Positions 8,370-17,509 of a DNA stretch of 64,000 nucleotides are shown one piece after another. Below the pieces are notes generated by a model that was not told where the DNA came from, ran no database searches, and saw only the letters and a list, made by a program, of their open reading frames with translations. Within the stretch, counting starts at the first letter, position 1. Each line of letters opens with the position of its first letter. The position numbers were made by a program, and so were the translations under genes. Source of the stretch: JBPOFM01 sp041391925 (GTDB lineage: Bacteria; Bacteroidota; Bacteroidia; Flavobacteriales; Flavobacteriaceae); the NCBI GenBank assembly GCA_041391925.1, contig JAWKNA010000011.1, forward strand, positions 69,091 to 133,090, read 5' to 3'.

Positions 8370-10283
8370 TTATTTTTTACGTTTTTGCTGTGCTTGTTTC
8401 TGTTGCTCGGCTTGCTCCATCATTTCCTGCATTTTTCTTTGAAACTTGTTCTGCTTTTTGGGTTTTGCTTTGTTCACTTGAATCTGCGCATGGATTTTTT
8501 CTTCATCCAAGATGTAATTCTTGATGACCAACATGATACCGATACTGATTAAGTTGGAAATAAAATAGTACAAACTCAACCCTGATGCGTATTGGTTGAA
8601 GAAAATCAACATCAGTAAAGGTGAAAAATAAATCATGTACTTCATCATCTTGCTCATGTCTGGCATACCTTCTTGTGTAGGCTGTGATGCCACTTGATCA
8701 CCCGTGGTCATTTTCATATAAAAGAAGATAGCAATGGCAGCCAATATAGGGAACAAACTTACGTGGTCACCATATAAAGGAATTTTGAAAGGTAATTTTG
8801 CAATGACATCGTAAGACGATAAATCATCAGCCCACAGGAAGCTTTTCTGTCTTAAATCAAACGCCGTTGGGAAAAACATAAACAAAGCATAAAACACAGG
8901 AATTTGCATCAGCCCTGGCAAACAACCACTCAACGGACTAGCGCCAGCCTTATTCTGCAAAGCCATTGTTTCTTGCTGAGCTTTTAATTTGTTGTCTTTG
9001 TATTTGGCCCGAATGGCATCCAATTCAGGTTTTAGGACACGCATTTTTGCCTGAGAAAGGAATTGCTTATACTGCACAAAAGACAACAGTATTTTTATCA
9101 AAATAGTCATCACAATAATGGCAATTCCGTAAGGCATGATGCTACTCAAGAATCCAAATAATGGGATAAACAAATTCTTGTTAATCCATCCGAAAATTCC
9201 CCAACCAAGTGGAATACTTCGTTCCAAGTGATAGCCTTCGTATTTTTTAAGGACTTTGCTATCGGTAGGTCCGAAGTAAAATTTCATCGGCTCATTGATT
9301 TCCCCACCTGCTACACTTAAAGGTATTTTTGAAGTATATTGTTTGGTGAACATCGTATCAACATCTGCATTCTCCACTAAATCTTTTGAAGTAAATTGAG
9401 CACTCTTGAATGGTTTTTCCGCAACTAAAATGGAGCTAAAAAAATGTTGCCTATAGGATAGCCAATTGACATCGGTTTCCGTTTCTTCATCTTGTTTTCC
9501 CTGGGATAACTTATCAATTTTATCGCCATTATCGTGCTGATAGGTTAAACGTGTATACCGATTTTCGTAGCTAATACTTTGGTCGTGGCGGAAGGTTTTC
9601 ATCTTCCAATCCAATTCAATCTCTTTGGAGGTGTTGATAACATCATTCAGCCCTTGTGAGCGGATAGTGAAATTCAGCATGTAATTATCAGGCTGAATCT
9701 CGTAGCGATATTCCAAAAATTCAGTTTCAGATACTTTCAGCTTCATGGAAACTATGGTATTGCTACCATTTTTAGTGACATTCGGTTGAAAATATAAGTC
9801 TTGGGTATTTAAGGTTCGATTGTCAGTAGTGCCAAACGTAATGTTGAATGCCGAATTCTTGTCCTTAATCAAATAGATAGGTATGGAATCATAATTGACA
9901 TAATTGTTTAACATCACTTCAGAAAGAAATCCTCCTTTGTTGCTGAATTTTAATGTCAAAAAGTCTGTTTTGACCTCAGTTGTTTCATCTTTTGCAGACG
10001 ATAATGTGGAAGCGTATGCAAAAGCTCCCAGCTTATTTTTTAGTGCTGCCAGTTTTGTAGAATCTGAAGATGTTTGGTTAGAGAAATCTTCTGACGTAGC
10101 CTGAAATGTGTCTTGATTTTGTCGTTCTTTGTCTTTCTGTTCCTTGGCTAACTTTTCCTGTTTCGCTTTTTCGGCAGCTTGTTCCTCTGGTGTTGGCTGG
10201 TTTTTCCAAAGCATGAACAATAATATTCCAAAAATGAGGACAAATCCTATGATGGAGTTAAGGTCTAATTTTTTTTCTTCCAT
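8370..10283 (-). CDS. yidC: Membrane protein insertase YidC
   Basis: The 637-residue protein inserts and folds inner-membrane proteins, alone or with SecYEG. It has an N-terminal membrane anchor (FVLIFGILLFMLW at residues 14-26), a large periplasmic domain to about residue 355, and the conserved five-helix core containing the coiled cytoplasmic loop QAKMRVLKPELDAIRAKY and the helix SGCLPGLMQIPVFYALF. The C-terminus is a strongly basic, Gln-rich tail (KPKKQNKFQRKMQEMMEQ) that in other YidC proteins contacts ribosomes. The length fits the long Bacteroidota type. It follows pyrG by 95 bases on the same strand, so co-transcription is likely. Confidence 0.97.
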   Translation of the reverse strand: MEEKKLDLNSIIGFVLIFGILLFMLWKNQPTPEEQAAEKAKQEKLAKEQKDKERQNQDTFQATSEDFSNQTSSDSTKLAALKNKLGAFAYASTLSSAKDETTEVKTDFLTLKFSNKGGFLSEVMLNNYVNYDSIPIYLIKDKNSAFNITFGTTDNRTLNTQDLYFQPNVTKNGSNTIVSMKLKVSETEFLEYRYEIQPDNYMLNFTIRSQGLNDVINTSKEIELDWKMKTFRHDQSISYENRYTRLTYQHDNGDKIDKLSQGKQDEETETDVNWLSYRQHFFSSILVAEKPFKSAQFTSKDLVENADVDTMFTKQYTSKIPLSVAGGEINEPMKFYFGPTDSKVLKKYEGYHLERSIPLGWGIFGWINKNLFIPLFGFLSSIMPYGIAIIVMTILIKILLSFVQYKQFLSQAKMRVLKPELDAIRAKYKDNKLKAQQETMALQNKAGASPLSGCLPGLMQIPVFYALFMFFPTAFDLRQKSFLWADDLSSYDVIAKLPFKIPLYGDHVSLFPILAAIAIFFYMKMTTGDQVASQPTQEGMPDMSKMMKYMIYFSPLLMLIFFNQYASGLSLYYFISNLISIGIMLVIKNYILDEEKIHAQIQVNKAKPKKQNKFQRKMQEMMEQAEQQKQAQQKRKK

Positions 10284-10378
10284 GTTTATAGATGTCTCCT
10301 CCTATTTGAAGCAGGAGATACTGGTAGTTAATTAATAAATTCTTGTTTTGCTGCTTTTGGTTATCAAAAAGCTATCCG

Positions 10379-12022
10379 TTATTGATTTTGTGCCATACTG
10401 ACACCTTTTTTTTCTTTTTTGTAATTCAATGCTGCCTTAACGAATGCCACAAACAAAGGATGTGGATTAGCAACCGTACTTTTATACTCAGGATGGTACT
10501 GCACGCCGACAAACCAATTGTGGTCTGGAATCTCAATGATTTCTACCAAATTCGTATCAGGATTTAAACCAGTGGCAATCATACCAGCCTCCTCAATCTG
10601 CTTTTTGTAGGCATTGTTGAATTCATAACGATGTCTATGACGTTCTTTGACTTGTGTGGTTCCATAAATGGTTTTGGCAACACTTCCTTCAGAGAGTTTA
10701 CAGTCCCAGGCTCCAAGTCGCATCGTTCCACCTTTGTCGGTAATGGTCTTTTGAGATTCCATCAAATCAATGACCGGATTTGAAGTGGATTCGTTCATTT
10801 CTGTAGAGTTGGCATCTTTCAATCCCAATATATTTCGGCTATACTCAATGACCGCCATTTGCATTCCAAGGCAAATTCCAAAGAAGGGAATGTTATGTTC
10901 CCTGACATACCTGACTGCTTCAATTTTGCCTTCAATACCACGTTCTCCAAAACCTGGGGCAACCAAAACACCATCCAAATGTGCCAATTTCATTGCTGCG
11001 TTCTTTTGCGTCATGGATTCTGAATGAATCGGTTCAACTTTTACCTTGACCTCATTCTCAGCGCCTGCATGTATGAATGCTTCCAAAATAGATTTGTAAG
11101 AATCCTGAAGCTCCACATATTTCCCAATCAATCCGATGGTGATGTCACCTTTTGGGTTTTTATGGCGTTGCAAAAATTGATTCCATTGCGTTAAATCGGG
11201 AGTATCACTTTGAAGATTTAATTTCTTAAGCACAACTTTATCCAAACCTTGTTGCAGCATTAGATTGGGCACATCATATATTGTGGAAGCATCTATGGAC
11301 TGAATGACCGCTTCTTCACGAACATTGCAGAAGAGTGCCAATTTACGACGCAAATCTTCTGGCAATTCGTGCTCGGTACGGCACACCAAGACATCTGCCA
11401 TCACTCCACTTTCCATCAAGGTTTTGACACTGTGTTGGGTTGGTTTTGTTTTTAACTCGCCTGCAGCCGATAAGTAAGGCACAAGCGTTAAATGGATAAC
11501 TATTGCATTGTGCTCTCCCAAATCCCATTTGAGCTGACGTACCGCCTCAATATAAGGTAAGGACTCAATGTCACCAACGGTTCCTCCTATTTCGGTAATG
11601 ACTATGTCATAATCACCCGATTTACCTAGGATTTGTACTCTGTTTTTTATTTCGTCCGTAATATGGGGAATGACCTGTACAGTTTTGCCCAAAAATTCGC
11701 CACGACGTTCTTTTTCAATGACACTTTGATAGATGCGACCTGTGGTAACGTTGTTGGATTGGCTTGTTGGGACATTTAAAAAACGCTCGTAATGGCCCAA
11801 ATCCAAATCCGTTTCGGCTCCATCATCCGTCACATAACATTCACCATGCTCATAAGGATTTAAAGTTCCGGGGTCAACATTGATGTAAGGATCGAGTTTT
11901 TGGATGGTCGTTCGGTAGCCTTGTGCCTGAAGCAATTTTGCCAAAGAAGCGGCAATGATGCCTTTACCAAGTGAGGATGTTACACCTCCAGTAACAAATA
12001 TATATTTTGTGGTCGTGGTCAT
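10379..12022 (-). CDS. pyrG: CTP synthase
   Basis: The 547-residue enzyme converts UTP to CTP using glutamine and ATP, the last step of pyrimidine nucleotide synthesis. The N-terminal synthase domain has the P-loop region TGGVTSSLGKGI (residues 11-22) and the Mg/UTP region EIGGTVGDIES (144-154). The C-terminal glutaminase domain has the nucleophile Cys384 in GICLGMQ and the His510/Glu512 pair in QYHPE. All key residues are present and the length is normal. A TAAATTTG promoter element lies about 20 bases upstream of the ATG, and yidC follows downstream. The gene is divergent from a DinB gene. Confidence 0.98.
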   Translation of the reverse strand: MTTTTKYIFVTGGVTSSLGKGIIAASLAKLLQAQGYRTTIQKLDPYINVDPGTLNPYEHGECYVTDDGAETDLDLGHYERFLNVPTSQSNNVTTGRIYQSVIEKERRGEFLGKTVQVIPHITDEIKNRVQILGKSGDYDIVITEIGGTVGDIESLPYIEAVRQLKWDLGEHNAIVIHLTLVPYLSAAGELKTKPTQHSVKTLMESGVMADVLVCRTEHELPEDLRRKLALFCNVREEAVIQSIDASTIYDVPNLMLQQGLDKVVLKKLNLQSDTPDLTQWNQFLQRHKNPKGDITIGLIGKYVELQDSYKSILEAFIHAGAENEVKVKVEPIHSESMTQKNAAMKLAHLDGVLVAPGFGERGIEGKIEAVRYVREHNIPFFGICLGMQMAVIEYSRNILGLKDANSTEMNESTSNPVIDLMESQKTITDKGGTMRLGAWDCKLSEGSVAKTIYGTTQVKERHRHRYEFNNAYKKQIEEAGMIATGLNPDTNLVEIIEIPDHNWFVGVQYHPEYKSTVANPHPLFVAFVKAALNYKKEKKGVSMAQNQ

Positions 12023-12042
12023 GTTGCGTTGTTAAACGCAGG

Positions 12043-12050
12043 CAAATTTA
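12043..12050 (-). promoter_or_regulatory. TAnnTTTG promoter element for pyrG
   Basis: The minus strand reads TAAATTTG, an exact -7 consensus match, 20 bases before the pyrG ATG at 12022. No convincing -33 box was seen. Confidence 0.5.
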
Positions 12051-12165
12051 CAAAATTTATACAGAGTATTCGGTAATTGTTTTTAGTTATTTTACGAGTG
12101 ATGATTACCTGAATTACTTTGGTGAATGGCTTAATTTTGGTAAATTTAATTTCAATATAAAAATC

Positions 12166-12648
12166 ATGAAATCACAATCCACAGAACTCTCCACCCGTTT
12201 CAGAGAAGTCATTTTAGATGGCAAATGGATTGCCAACACTAATTTTAAAGACCAGCTTTCAGCTGTTTCCTGGGAACAAGCAACTACCAAAGTTGGCAAT
12301 TTAAATTCTATCGCTGTGCTGACGTTTCATATACATTATTACATTGCTGGTGTACTAAAGGTCCTGCAAGGTGGCACACTTGACATTAGCGACAAATTTA
12401 GCTTTGACATGCAACCAATAATTTCACAGGATGAATGGGAATCATTGCAAAATCAACTGTGGAAGGACGCCGAACGGTTTTCGGAACTAGTTGCAGAATT
12501 ACCCGATGATAAATTAAATGGCGTATTTGTAGAAGAAACATACGGAACCTATCTCCGAAATATCGATGGGATGATTGAGCATGCCTATTATCATCTGGGA
12601 CAGATTGTCTTAATCAAAAAATTATTGCTAGAAAAAAGTTCTATTTAG
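12166..12648 (+). CDS. DinB/DfsB-fold protein
   Basis: The 160-residue protein fits the DinB-like four-helix bundle family. His residues in LTFHIHYYI and in EHAYYHLGQIVLIKK sit where the family places its metal-binding histidines. DinB/YfiT-fold proteins include bacillithiol and mycothiol S-transferases and metal-dependent hydrolases, so a thiol transferase role is possible since bshC is in this window. The ATG at 12166 is chosen because the upstream in-frame extension to 12007 is low quality and overlaps the pyrG start. A near-consensus TAAATTTA is at 12141-12148. The 3' end overlaps the DUF3820 gene by eight bases in convergent orientation. Confidence 0.82.
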   Translation: MKSQSTELSTRFREVILDGKWIANTNFKDQLSAVSWEQATTKVGNLNSIAVLTFHIHYYIAGVLKVLQGGTLDISDKFSFDMQPIISQDEWESLQNQLWKDAERFSELVAELPDDKLNGVFVEETYGTYLRNIDGMIEHAYYHLGQIVLIKKLLLEKSSI

Positions 12649-12871
12649 GATAACGCTTTTTAACTTCATACACTAATTCCTCCAGACCATTCAGTTTTAT
12701 TTCATACATCTGCTGCATCATGATGCCCAATTGCCCTTTTGGAAAACCTTTGCCTTGGTACCAGACATAGTAATATTCTGGAATATCGATAAGGTAATTG
12801 TCTTTATATTTGCCAAATGGCATTTTAAAGTTTGCCAGCTTTATCAGAAACTCTTTATCGGGCTCAAGCAT
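12641..12871 (-). CDS. DUF3820 family protein
   Basis: This is a 76-residue protein with the DUF3820 signature: KMPFGKYKDNYLIDIPEYY, then WYQGKGFPKGQLG. Members are small and widespread in Gammaproteobacteria and Bacteroidota, sometimes labelled putative quorum-sensing-regulated virulence factor, and have no proven biochemical role. There is no signal peptide, so it is probably cytoplasmic. Its start directly follows the stop codon of the DUF922 gene, making it the last gene of the guaA operon. Its end overlaps the convergent DinB gene by eight bases. Confidence 0.85.
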   Translation of the reverse strand: MLEPDKEFLIKLANFKMPFGKYKDNYLIDIPEYYYVWYQGKGFPKGQLGIMMQQMYEIKLNGLEELVYEVKKRYPK

Positions 12872-13420
12872 TCAGTCTTTTGATTTGTATGCTTCCAATT
12901 TAGCAAGTTCTTGCTTCACGTAGATATTCCATTTTACTTGAAACTCCCTGTTCACTGAATTGTCACTTTCTTTGTCATAACGATTTTGTGTAGCTGCCAA
13001 TTCCTTGTTGATTTTTTCGTGAAGATTACGAAGCTGGAACTTAATATTATCATTCACTTTTAGATATGAAATTTGCTTTCTGAACTTTCGCGCATAAAGT
13101 TCTGTAATATCAAAATGCAATTGTTCGTGCGCTAAGATGTGGTCATCACCTTCTTCCTTGATGTACCAGGATTTATTCGGATAAAAATGCGCAAAAACTT
13201 TTGTATCAAAACCCACCACATGTGTGTCGGTTTCTTTCACTGAAAATTCAAAGGTGATGCCGGAAGCTGTTACGGCAACCGCAGACAAATCAGTTCTTGG
13301 TGTTCCCTTGAATTGACTCCAACTCAATTTGATAGTGTCGCGCCAAGAAATGACCTCATCATTGATAGGTGTAACCATCAAGAATGAAACACAAATAGCA
13401 ATGAGACTTTTATAAAACAT
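12872..13420 (-). CDS. DUF922 protein with HExxH motif, probable exported metalloprotease-like protein
   Basis: The 182-residue protein has a hydrophobic N-terminus (MFYKSLIAICVSFLMVTP) acting as a signal or anchor, then a body starting with SWRDTIKLSWSQFKG. It contains ILAHEQLHFDI, an HExxH zinc-protease motif, near residue 93. Together these match DUF922, described as predicted secreted Zn-dependent proteases. The C-terminal part is charged and helical. The ATG at 13420 overlaps the OsmC stop codon (TAATG), indicating translational coupling; an upstream TTG at 13429 is a less likely start. Protease activity is a family inference, not proven. Confidence 0.8.
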   Translation of the reverse strand: MFYKSLIAICVSFLMVTPINDEVISWRDTIKLSWSQFKGTPRTDLSAVAVTASGITFEFSVKETDTHVVGFDTKVFAHFYPNKSWYIKEEGDDHILAHEQLHFDITELYARKFRKQISYLKVNDNIKFQLRNLHEKINKELAATQNRYDKESDNSVNREFQVKWNIYVKQELAKLEAYKSKD

Positions 13421-13821
13421 TAGTGCCAATTAAAAACAATTTCCCTTTCGATATCGGGATGCAGACTGTAATGGACTGGACAGGTATTTGCGGTTCGCTC
13501 TAAAATAGTGCGTGATTTGTCATCCACTTTAAAGGGCAACTCAAAAATGACTTCAATTCTGGAAATCCGTCTTGGGTCAGCGGCCATAATTTTATTCACA
13601 GAGGCTGTAGTGCCCTTCATATCAATGCCAATATCTCGTGCCTTGATACCCATAACGGTCATCATACACGTCGCCAAACCAGTCGCAACCGTATCTGTAG
13701 GAGAGAACGCTTCCCCTTTGCCATTATTGTCCAATGGTGCATCGGTAATAAAGGTATTGCCTGATTGTAAATGGGTACACTCAGTGCGTAAATCTCCAAG
13801 ATAGGTTACTTTTGAGGTCAT
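13420..13821 (-). CDS. OsmC family peroxide-reducing protein
   Basis: The 133-residue protein has the OsmC/Ohr fold pattern with the two active cysteines in GLATCMMTVMG (about residue 52) and ERTANTCPVHYSL (about residue 113). OsmC-family proteins reduce organic hydroperoxides by a cysteine pair; the short YhfA-like subgroup has less defined roles. No signal peptide is present, so it is cytoplasmic. It overlaps the LysM gene upstream by four bases (ATGA) and the DUF922 gene downstream by one base, so it is embedded in the guaA operon. The family call is firm; the substrate is not. Confidence 0.9.
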   Translation of the reverse strand: MTSKVTYLGDLRTECTHLQSGNTFITDAPLDNNGKGEAFSPTDTVATGLATCMMTVMGIKARDIGIDMKGTTASVNKIMAADPRRISRIEVIFELPFKVDDKSRTILERTANTCPVHYSLHPDIEREIVFNWH

Positions 13822-15731
13822 CGTTTTGCTTCTTCTATGGTCAACTCTGGTGTGTATTGCAAGATATAGACCGATTCGTTATAATAGCCACCAGAGAGTT
13901 GTTTTGCGTATCGGAATTTATTCTCGATATATTCGGTTTCAACATCATTAGAAGAGGCTTGGTACAAATCTTCATTTGATGCCAATCGCAATAAGACATC
14001 CAAGGTCAAATCAAAGCCACGAACCGCATATTTGTTGGGGTCGATGCCATATTCTTTTTTGTACAACTTCACAAAACCGTTTGGTTTATCAGAATTTAAT
14101 GGTTTGTTCACCGATGGGTAATGAAATTTTAAATTGCTCAAATGAAAATTGGATAGATGCTCGTAATCGAAGGCATCTCCTTTATTGGTTGTTACCAAAA
14201 TCAATTCTTTTTCTTTTGTGGTCATACTATTGAGCGAACTCAGCACATTTAGCACCAAACCAGCATTATTAGTTTCCAAAAAGACATAATTCTTTCCACT
14301 TTTAAAGGCTGCTGTCAAATCGGATGCACTGACATAAAACGCTTCCTTACCTTCCTTATTTTTCTTTGAAAAGACTTGTGTTGCACTTGGTATTTCAGAC
14401 TTAATGTGATTGCTAATGTTCCTGCTTGCTGTATCTGAAACGACCACCACATTGCTACGAAGCGAATCCGATTTTACATAGTTAATCATCGCATTTTCCA
14501 AATAACTATCAGACGGAATGGTTTGAAATACGTTTTCATAAAGATTGATTGGTTTCATCAAGGGAGAGACTACAGGAATATTATCGCGTCTTAGTTCTGA
14601 GGCTATTCTATCAAAATGAGTAGCCAAAATAGGTCCTATGACAGCATCGTAATCTGAAAAGTCATTTTTTGATAGAATATTTGATATTTCAGCCGTTTGA
14701 TTTTGTGTGTCAAAAACTTTCAAATTAGTGGAAATACCCAATTGTCTGGCGGAATCCAAAGCCATTTTCACTCCAGAATAAAAATCGAGCGTCACAGAAA
14801 TCAATCTGTCTTTTTTCATGATATCCTTTGCTTCCTGTACAGAATCAACATCAATCCTGTCCAATCTAAATGGCAGTAGCATGGCAATGCGTTTCGTTTT
14901 TAGATTTTTGAGTGATTTGGTAAGGTTGCTACTTTCAACCTCTCCCTCAACCGTCCCTACAGTCACGTTGCCTGGAACTTTTAAGACCATGCCTTCCTTG
15001 AGACCCGATTCTTTCAATTCTGGGTTTAAGCCTTCCAATTGTTCTTGGGTTAAGCCTAGTTTCACTTTCAGACGATAAAACCCTTCTTTTGGCAATACTT
15101 CATAATAGTTATAATTGGCATCTGTCACTTTCTCTTGATTGGTTTCCAGATTGGGCACATTGACTTCTTCACCAGGTTGTAATACCTCTGGCATGTTTGG
15201 GTTCAATGCTTCAAGTTCTGGAACTGTCAATCCAAATTTGTATGCGATGCGCCATTTGCCTTCTTTTGGTTGAACTTTATATGTCTTTACAGCATTGGTT
15301 GGAGTGGTTTTGTTAATAACTGTTTTATACCTTGGAATCCGTATTTTATCTCCTTTTTTAAGGTTTTCTGAATACAATTGTTTGTTGTGTTCTTTAATAT
15401 CCGCAATCTCCACGTGATATTCTTTGGCGATACTGTAAAGCGTTTCCTTGCGTTTTACCTTATGGGTATCATAACCATTCAATTCCCTGATTTCTGTTGG
15501 CACATCTTTAGAAAACGAGCCAGCTTTTGGCAGAATCAAGACATCGTCGATATTCAATTTTTTCTTTGCGTCGGGATTCAGGGTGTAAATATCGGAAATA
15601 GTCACTTGGTATTGGCGAGCAATACTTTCCACAGTGTCGCCTTGCTTTACCTTATGTGTCCTGTAATTTTGCGAAAATGCAAGACTTTGGCAAGATAGAA
15701 TTATGATGATGATTAGAAGACGTTTTTTCAT
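13818..15731 (-). CDS. Exported protein with four LysM domains and a PBP1-like ligand-binding fold
   Basis: The 637-residue protein has a signal peptide (MKKRLLIIIIILSCQSLAFS) then four LysM-type repeats near residues 22-66, 89-132, 150-193 and 207-250. The first two are clear (HKVKQGDTVESIARQY and HKVKRKETLYSIAKEY); the latter two are degenerate. From about residue 285 to the end it has the shape of a type 1 periplasmic binding fold, with KRIAMLLPFRLD, then DFYSGVKMALDSA and DYDAVIGPILATHFDRIASE. LysM binds peptidoglycan; the PBP1 fold resembles amino-acid receptors or the LpoA cell-wall synthase activator. A periplasmic wall-associated role is inferred. It is second in the guaA operon, 53 bases after guaA. 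Confidence 0.88.
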   Translation of the reverse strand: MKKRLLIIIIILSCQSLAFSQNYRTHKVKQGDTVESIARQYQVTISDIYTLNPDAKKKLNIDDVLILPKAGSFSKDVPTEIRELNGYDTHKVKRKETLYSIAKEYHVEIADIKEHNKQLYSENLKKGDKIRIPRYKTVINKTTPTNAVKTYKVQPKEGKWRIAYKFGLTVPELEALNPNMPEVLQPGEEVNVPNLETNQEKVTDANYNYYEVLPKEGFYRLKVKLGLTQEQLEGLNPELKESGLKEGMVLKVPGNVTVGTVEGEVESSNLTKSLKNLKTKRIAMLLPFRLDRIDVDSVQEAKDIMKKDRLISVTLDFYSGVKMALDSARQLGISTNLKVFDTQNQTAEISNILSKNDFSDYDAVIGPILATHFDRIASELRRDNIPVVSPLMKPINLYENVFQTIPSDSYLENAMINYVKSDSLRSNVVVVSDTASRNISNHIKSEIPSATQVFSKKNKEGKEAFYVSASDLTAAFKSGKNYVFLETNNAGLVLNVLSSLNSMTTKEKELILVTTNKGDAFDYEHLSNFHLSNLKFHYPSVNKPLNSDKPNGFVKLYKKEYGIDPNKYAVRGFDLTLDVLLRLASNEDLYQASSNDVETEYIENKFRYAKQLSGGYYNESVYILQYTPELTIEEAKR

Positions 15732-15784
15732 AGATTAATTGTTGTTGTCTCACAGCTGACTGTTAGTGCCAACTGCTTACTTTT

Positions 15785-17320
15785 TCATTCCCATTCAATG
15801 GTTGCAGGCGGTTTTGAGCTTATGTCATACACTACTCTATTAACGCCTTTTACTTTATTTATTATTTCGTTTGAGGTTTTTTGCAAAAACTCATAAGGTA
15901 AATTGACCCAATCTGCGGTCATTCCGTCGGTGCTTTCCACGGCACGCAATGCCACACATTTTTCGTAGGTTCGCTCATCGCCCATCACTCCTACACTGTT
16001 CACAGGCAATAAGATGGCGCCTGCCTGCCATACTTTATCATACAGATTCCATTCTCGTAAGTTATTGATAAAGACTGCATCTACCTCCTGTAAGATACGA
16101 ACTTTTTCGGCTGTAATGTCACCTAAAATTCGAATTGCCAATCCAGGTCCTGGAAATGGATGTCTTCCCAATAAATTCGAGTCCATTCCCATGGTGGCTC
16201 CTACTCTACGCACCTCATCCTTAAACAAGGCTTTCAAAGGTTCCACAATTTTAAGTTTCATGAAATCTGGTAAACCTCCAACATTATGATGACTTTTGAT
16301 GGTCGCACTCGGACCGCCTGTTGCCGACACACTTTCTATCACATCTGGATAAATAGTGCCTTGCGCCAACCACTTGACGTCCTTGATTTGGTGTGCTTCA
16401 TCATCAAATACTTCAATGAACACACGACCTATCGCTTTTCGTTTGAGTTCTGGGTCGTTCAGTCCAGCCAATGCATCCAAAAAACGTGCCGAAGCGTCCA
16501 CGCCTTTTACATTGAGTCCCATGCCCTCATATTGCGCAAGGACACTTTCAAATTCGTTTTTGCGTAACAAACCATTGTTGACAAAAATGCAATAGAGGTT
16601 TTTCCCAATGGCTTTGTGCAACAAAATAGCAGCCACAGACGAATCCACGCCTCCCGAAAGACCAAGAACGACTTTATCACTTCCAACTTTTTCTTGTAAT
16701 GCTTCCACCGTTTCTTCCACAAAAGACTGTGGTGTCCAGTCCTGATTGACTTTTGCAATGTGCACCAAGAAATTCTCCAGCAGTTGTTTCCCATCTGTGG
16801 AATGATAGACTTCTGGATGGAATTGAATTCCATACGTCATTTCGCCTTCAATGGCATAGGCCGCATTTTCAACGTCCTTTGTACTGGCAATTAAAATGCC
16901 ATTGGTTGGCAATTTCTTAATCGTATCGCTGTGGCTCATCCATACTTGGCTTCCGGCATCAATATGATTGAACAATGGTTCTTTCACCTTAATGTAAGAT
17001 AAATTGGCCCTACCATATTCTCTCGTATTGGAAGCCTCCACTTTTCCGCCAGAAAAATGTGCCAAATATTGTGCACCATAACAGACCGCCAACAACGGTT
17101 TTTTACCTCGGATGTTTGACAAATCAGGATGTGGTGAATTCTCGGCACGAACCGAAAATGGACTTCCTGATAAAATGACGGCTTTAAAACTGTCGGTTTC
17201 GGTTGGGATTTTGTTGTATGGATGAATTTCGCAATAAATGTTGAGTTCTCGGACTCTTCGGGCAATCAATTGTGTGTATTGCGACCCGAAATCTAAAATT
17301 AGGACTTTGTTGTGTTGCAT
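15785..17320 (-). CDS. guaA: GMP synthase (glutamine-hydrolysing)
   Basis: The 511-residue enzyme converts XMP to GMP with glutamine and ATP. The N-terminal class I glutaminase has nucleophile Cys80 in AVCYGAQ and the His168/Glu170 pair in QFHPE. The ATP pyrophosphatase domain has SGGVDSS at residues 222-228, and the C-terminal dimerisation domain ends in the conserved KPPATIEWE. All catalytic residues are present. The ATG at 17320 is preferred over a TTG two codons upstream. It is the first gene of the run guaA - LysM - OsmC - DUF922 - DUF3820. A TATTTTTG promoter element ends three bases before the ATG. Confidence 0.97.
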   Translation of the reverse strand: MQHNKVLILDFGSQYTQLIARRVRELNIYCEIHPYNKIPTETDSFKAVILSGSPFSVRAENSPHPDLSNIRGKKPLLAVCYGAQYLAHFSGGKVEASNTREYGRANLSYIKVKEPLFNHIDAGSQVWMSHSDTIKKLPTNGILIASTKDVENAAYAIEGEMTYGIQFHPEVYHSTDGKQLLENFLVHIAKVNQDWTPQSFVEETVEALQEKVGSDKVVLGLSGGVDSSVAAILLHKAIGKNLYCIFVNNGLLRKNEFESVLAQYEGMGLNVKGVDASARFLDALAGLNDPELKRKAIGRVFIEVFDDEAHQIKDVKWLAQGTIYPDVIESVSATGGPSATIKSHHNVGGLPDFMKLKIVEPLKALFKDEVRRVGATMGMDSNLLGRHPFPGPGLAIRILGDITAEKVRILQEVDAVFINNLREWNLYDKVWQAGAILLPVNSVGVMGDERTYEKCVALRAVESTDGMTADWVNLPYEFLQKTSNEIINKVKGVNRVVYDISSKPPATIEWE

Positions 17321-17323
17321 GTG

Positions 17324-17331
17324 CAAAAATA
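17324..17331 (-). promoter_or_regulatory. TAnnTTTG promoter element abutting the guaA start
   Basis: The minus strand reads TATTTTTG, with only CAC between it and the ATG at 17320. Use of this element would give a leaderless guaA transcript. No -33 TTG was seen, so its use is uncertain. Confidence 0.4.
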
Positions 17332-17509
17332 AGGATTGATTTTTTATTGGCTGTTTTCAGTTTACACTTTTTTGAATATTTTTTAGCCAATCAAAACCTT
17401 CCGGACAAGTAATTTTGAGCCTGTACCCCTTTTGTCCTACCTAAATTTTTATAACTCTAATTTTTAACAATATCTTTATAAGACAGTACACTATTTTTAA
17501 TCAACCATA

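Noticed and set aside
12007..12165. A longer start for the first DinB protein
   Set aside because: The extra 53 residues have no similarity to the family, overlap the pyrG start, and a good ATG with family-like sequence lies at 12166.
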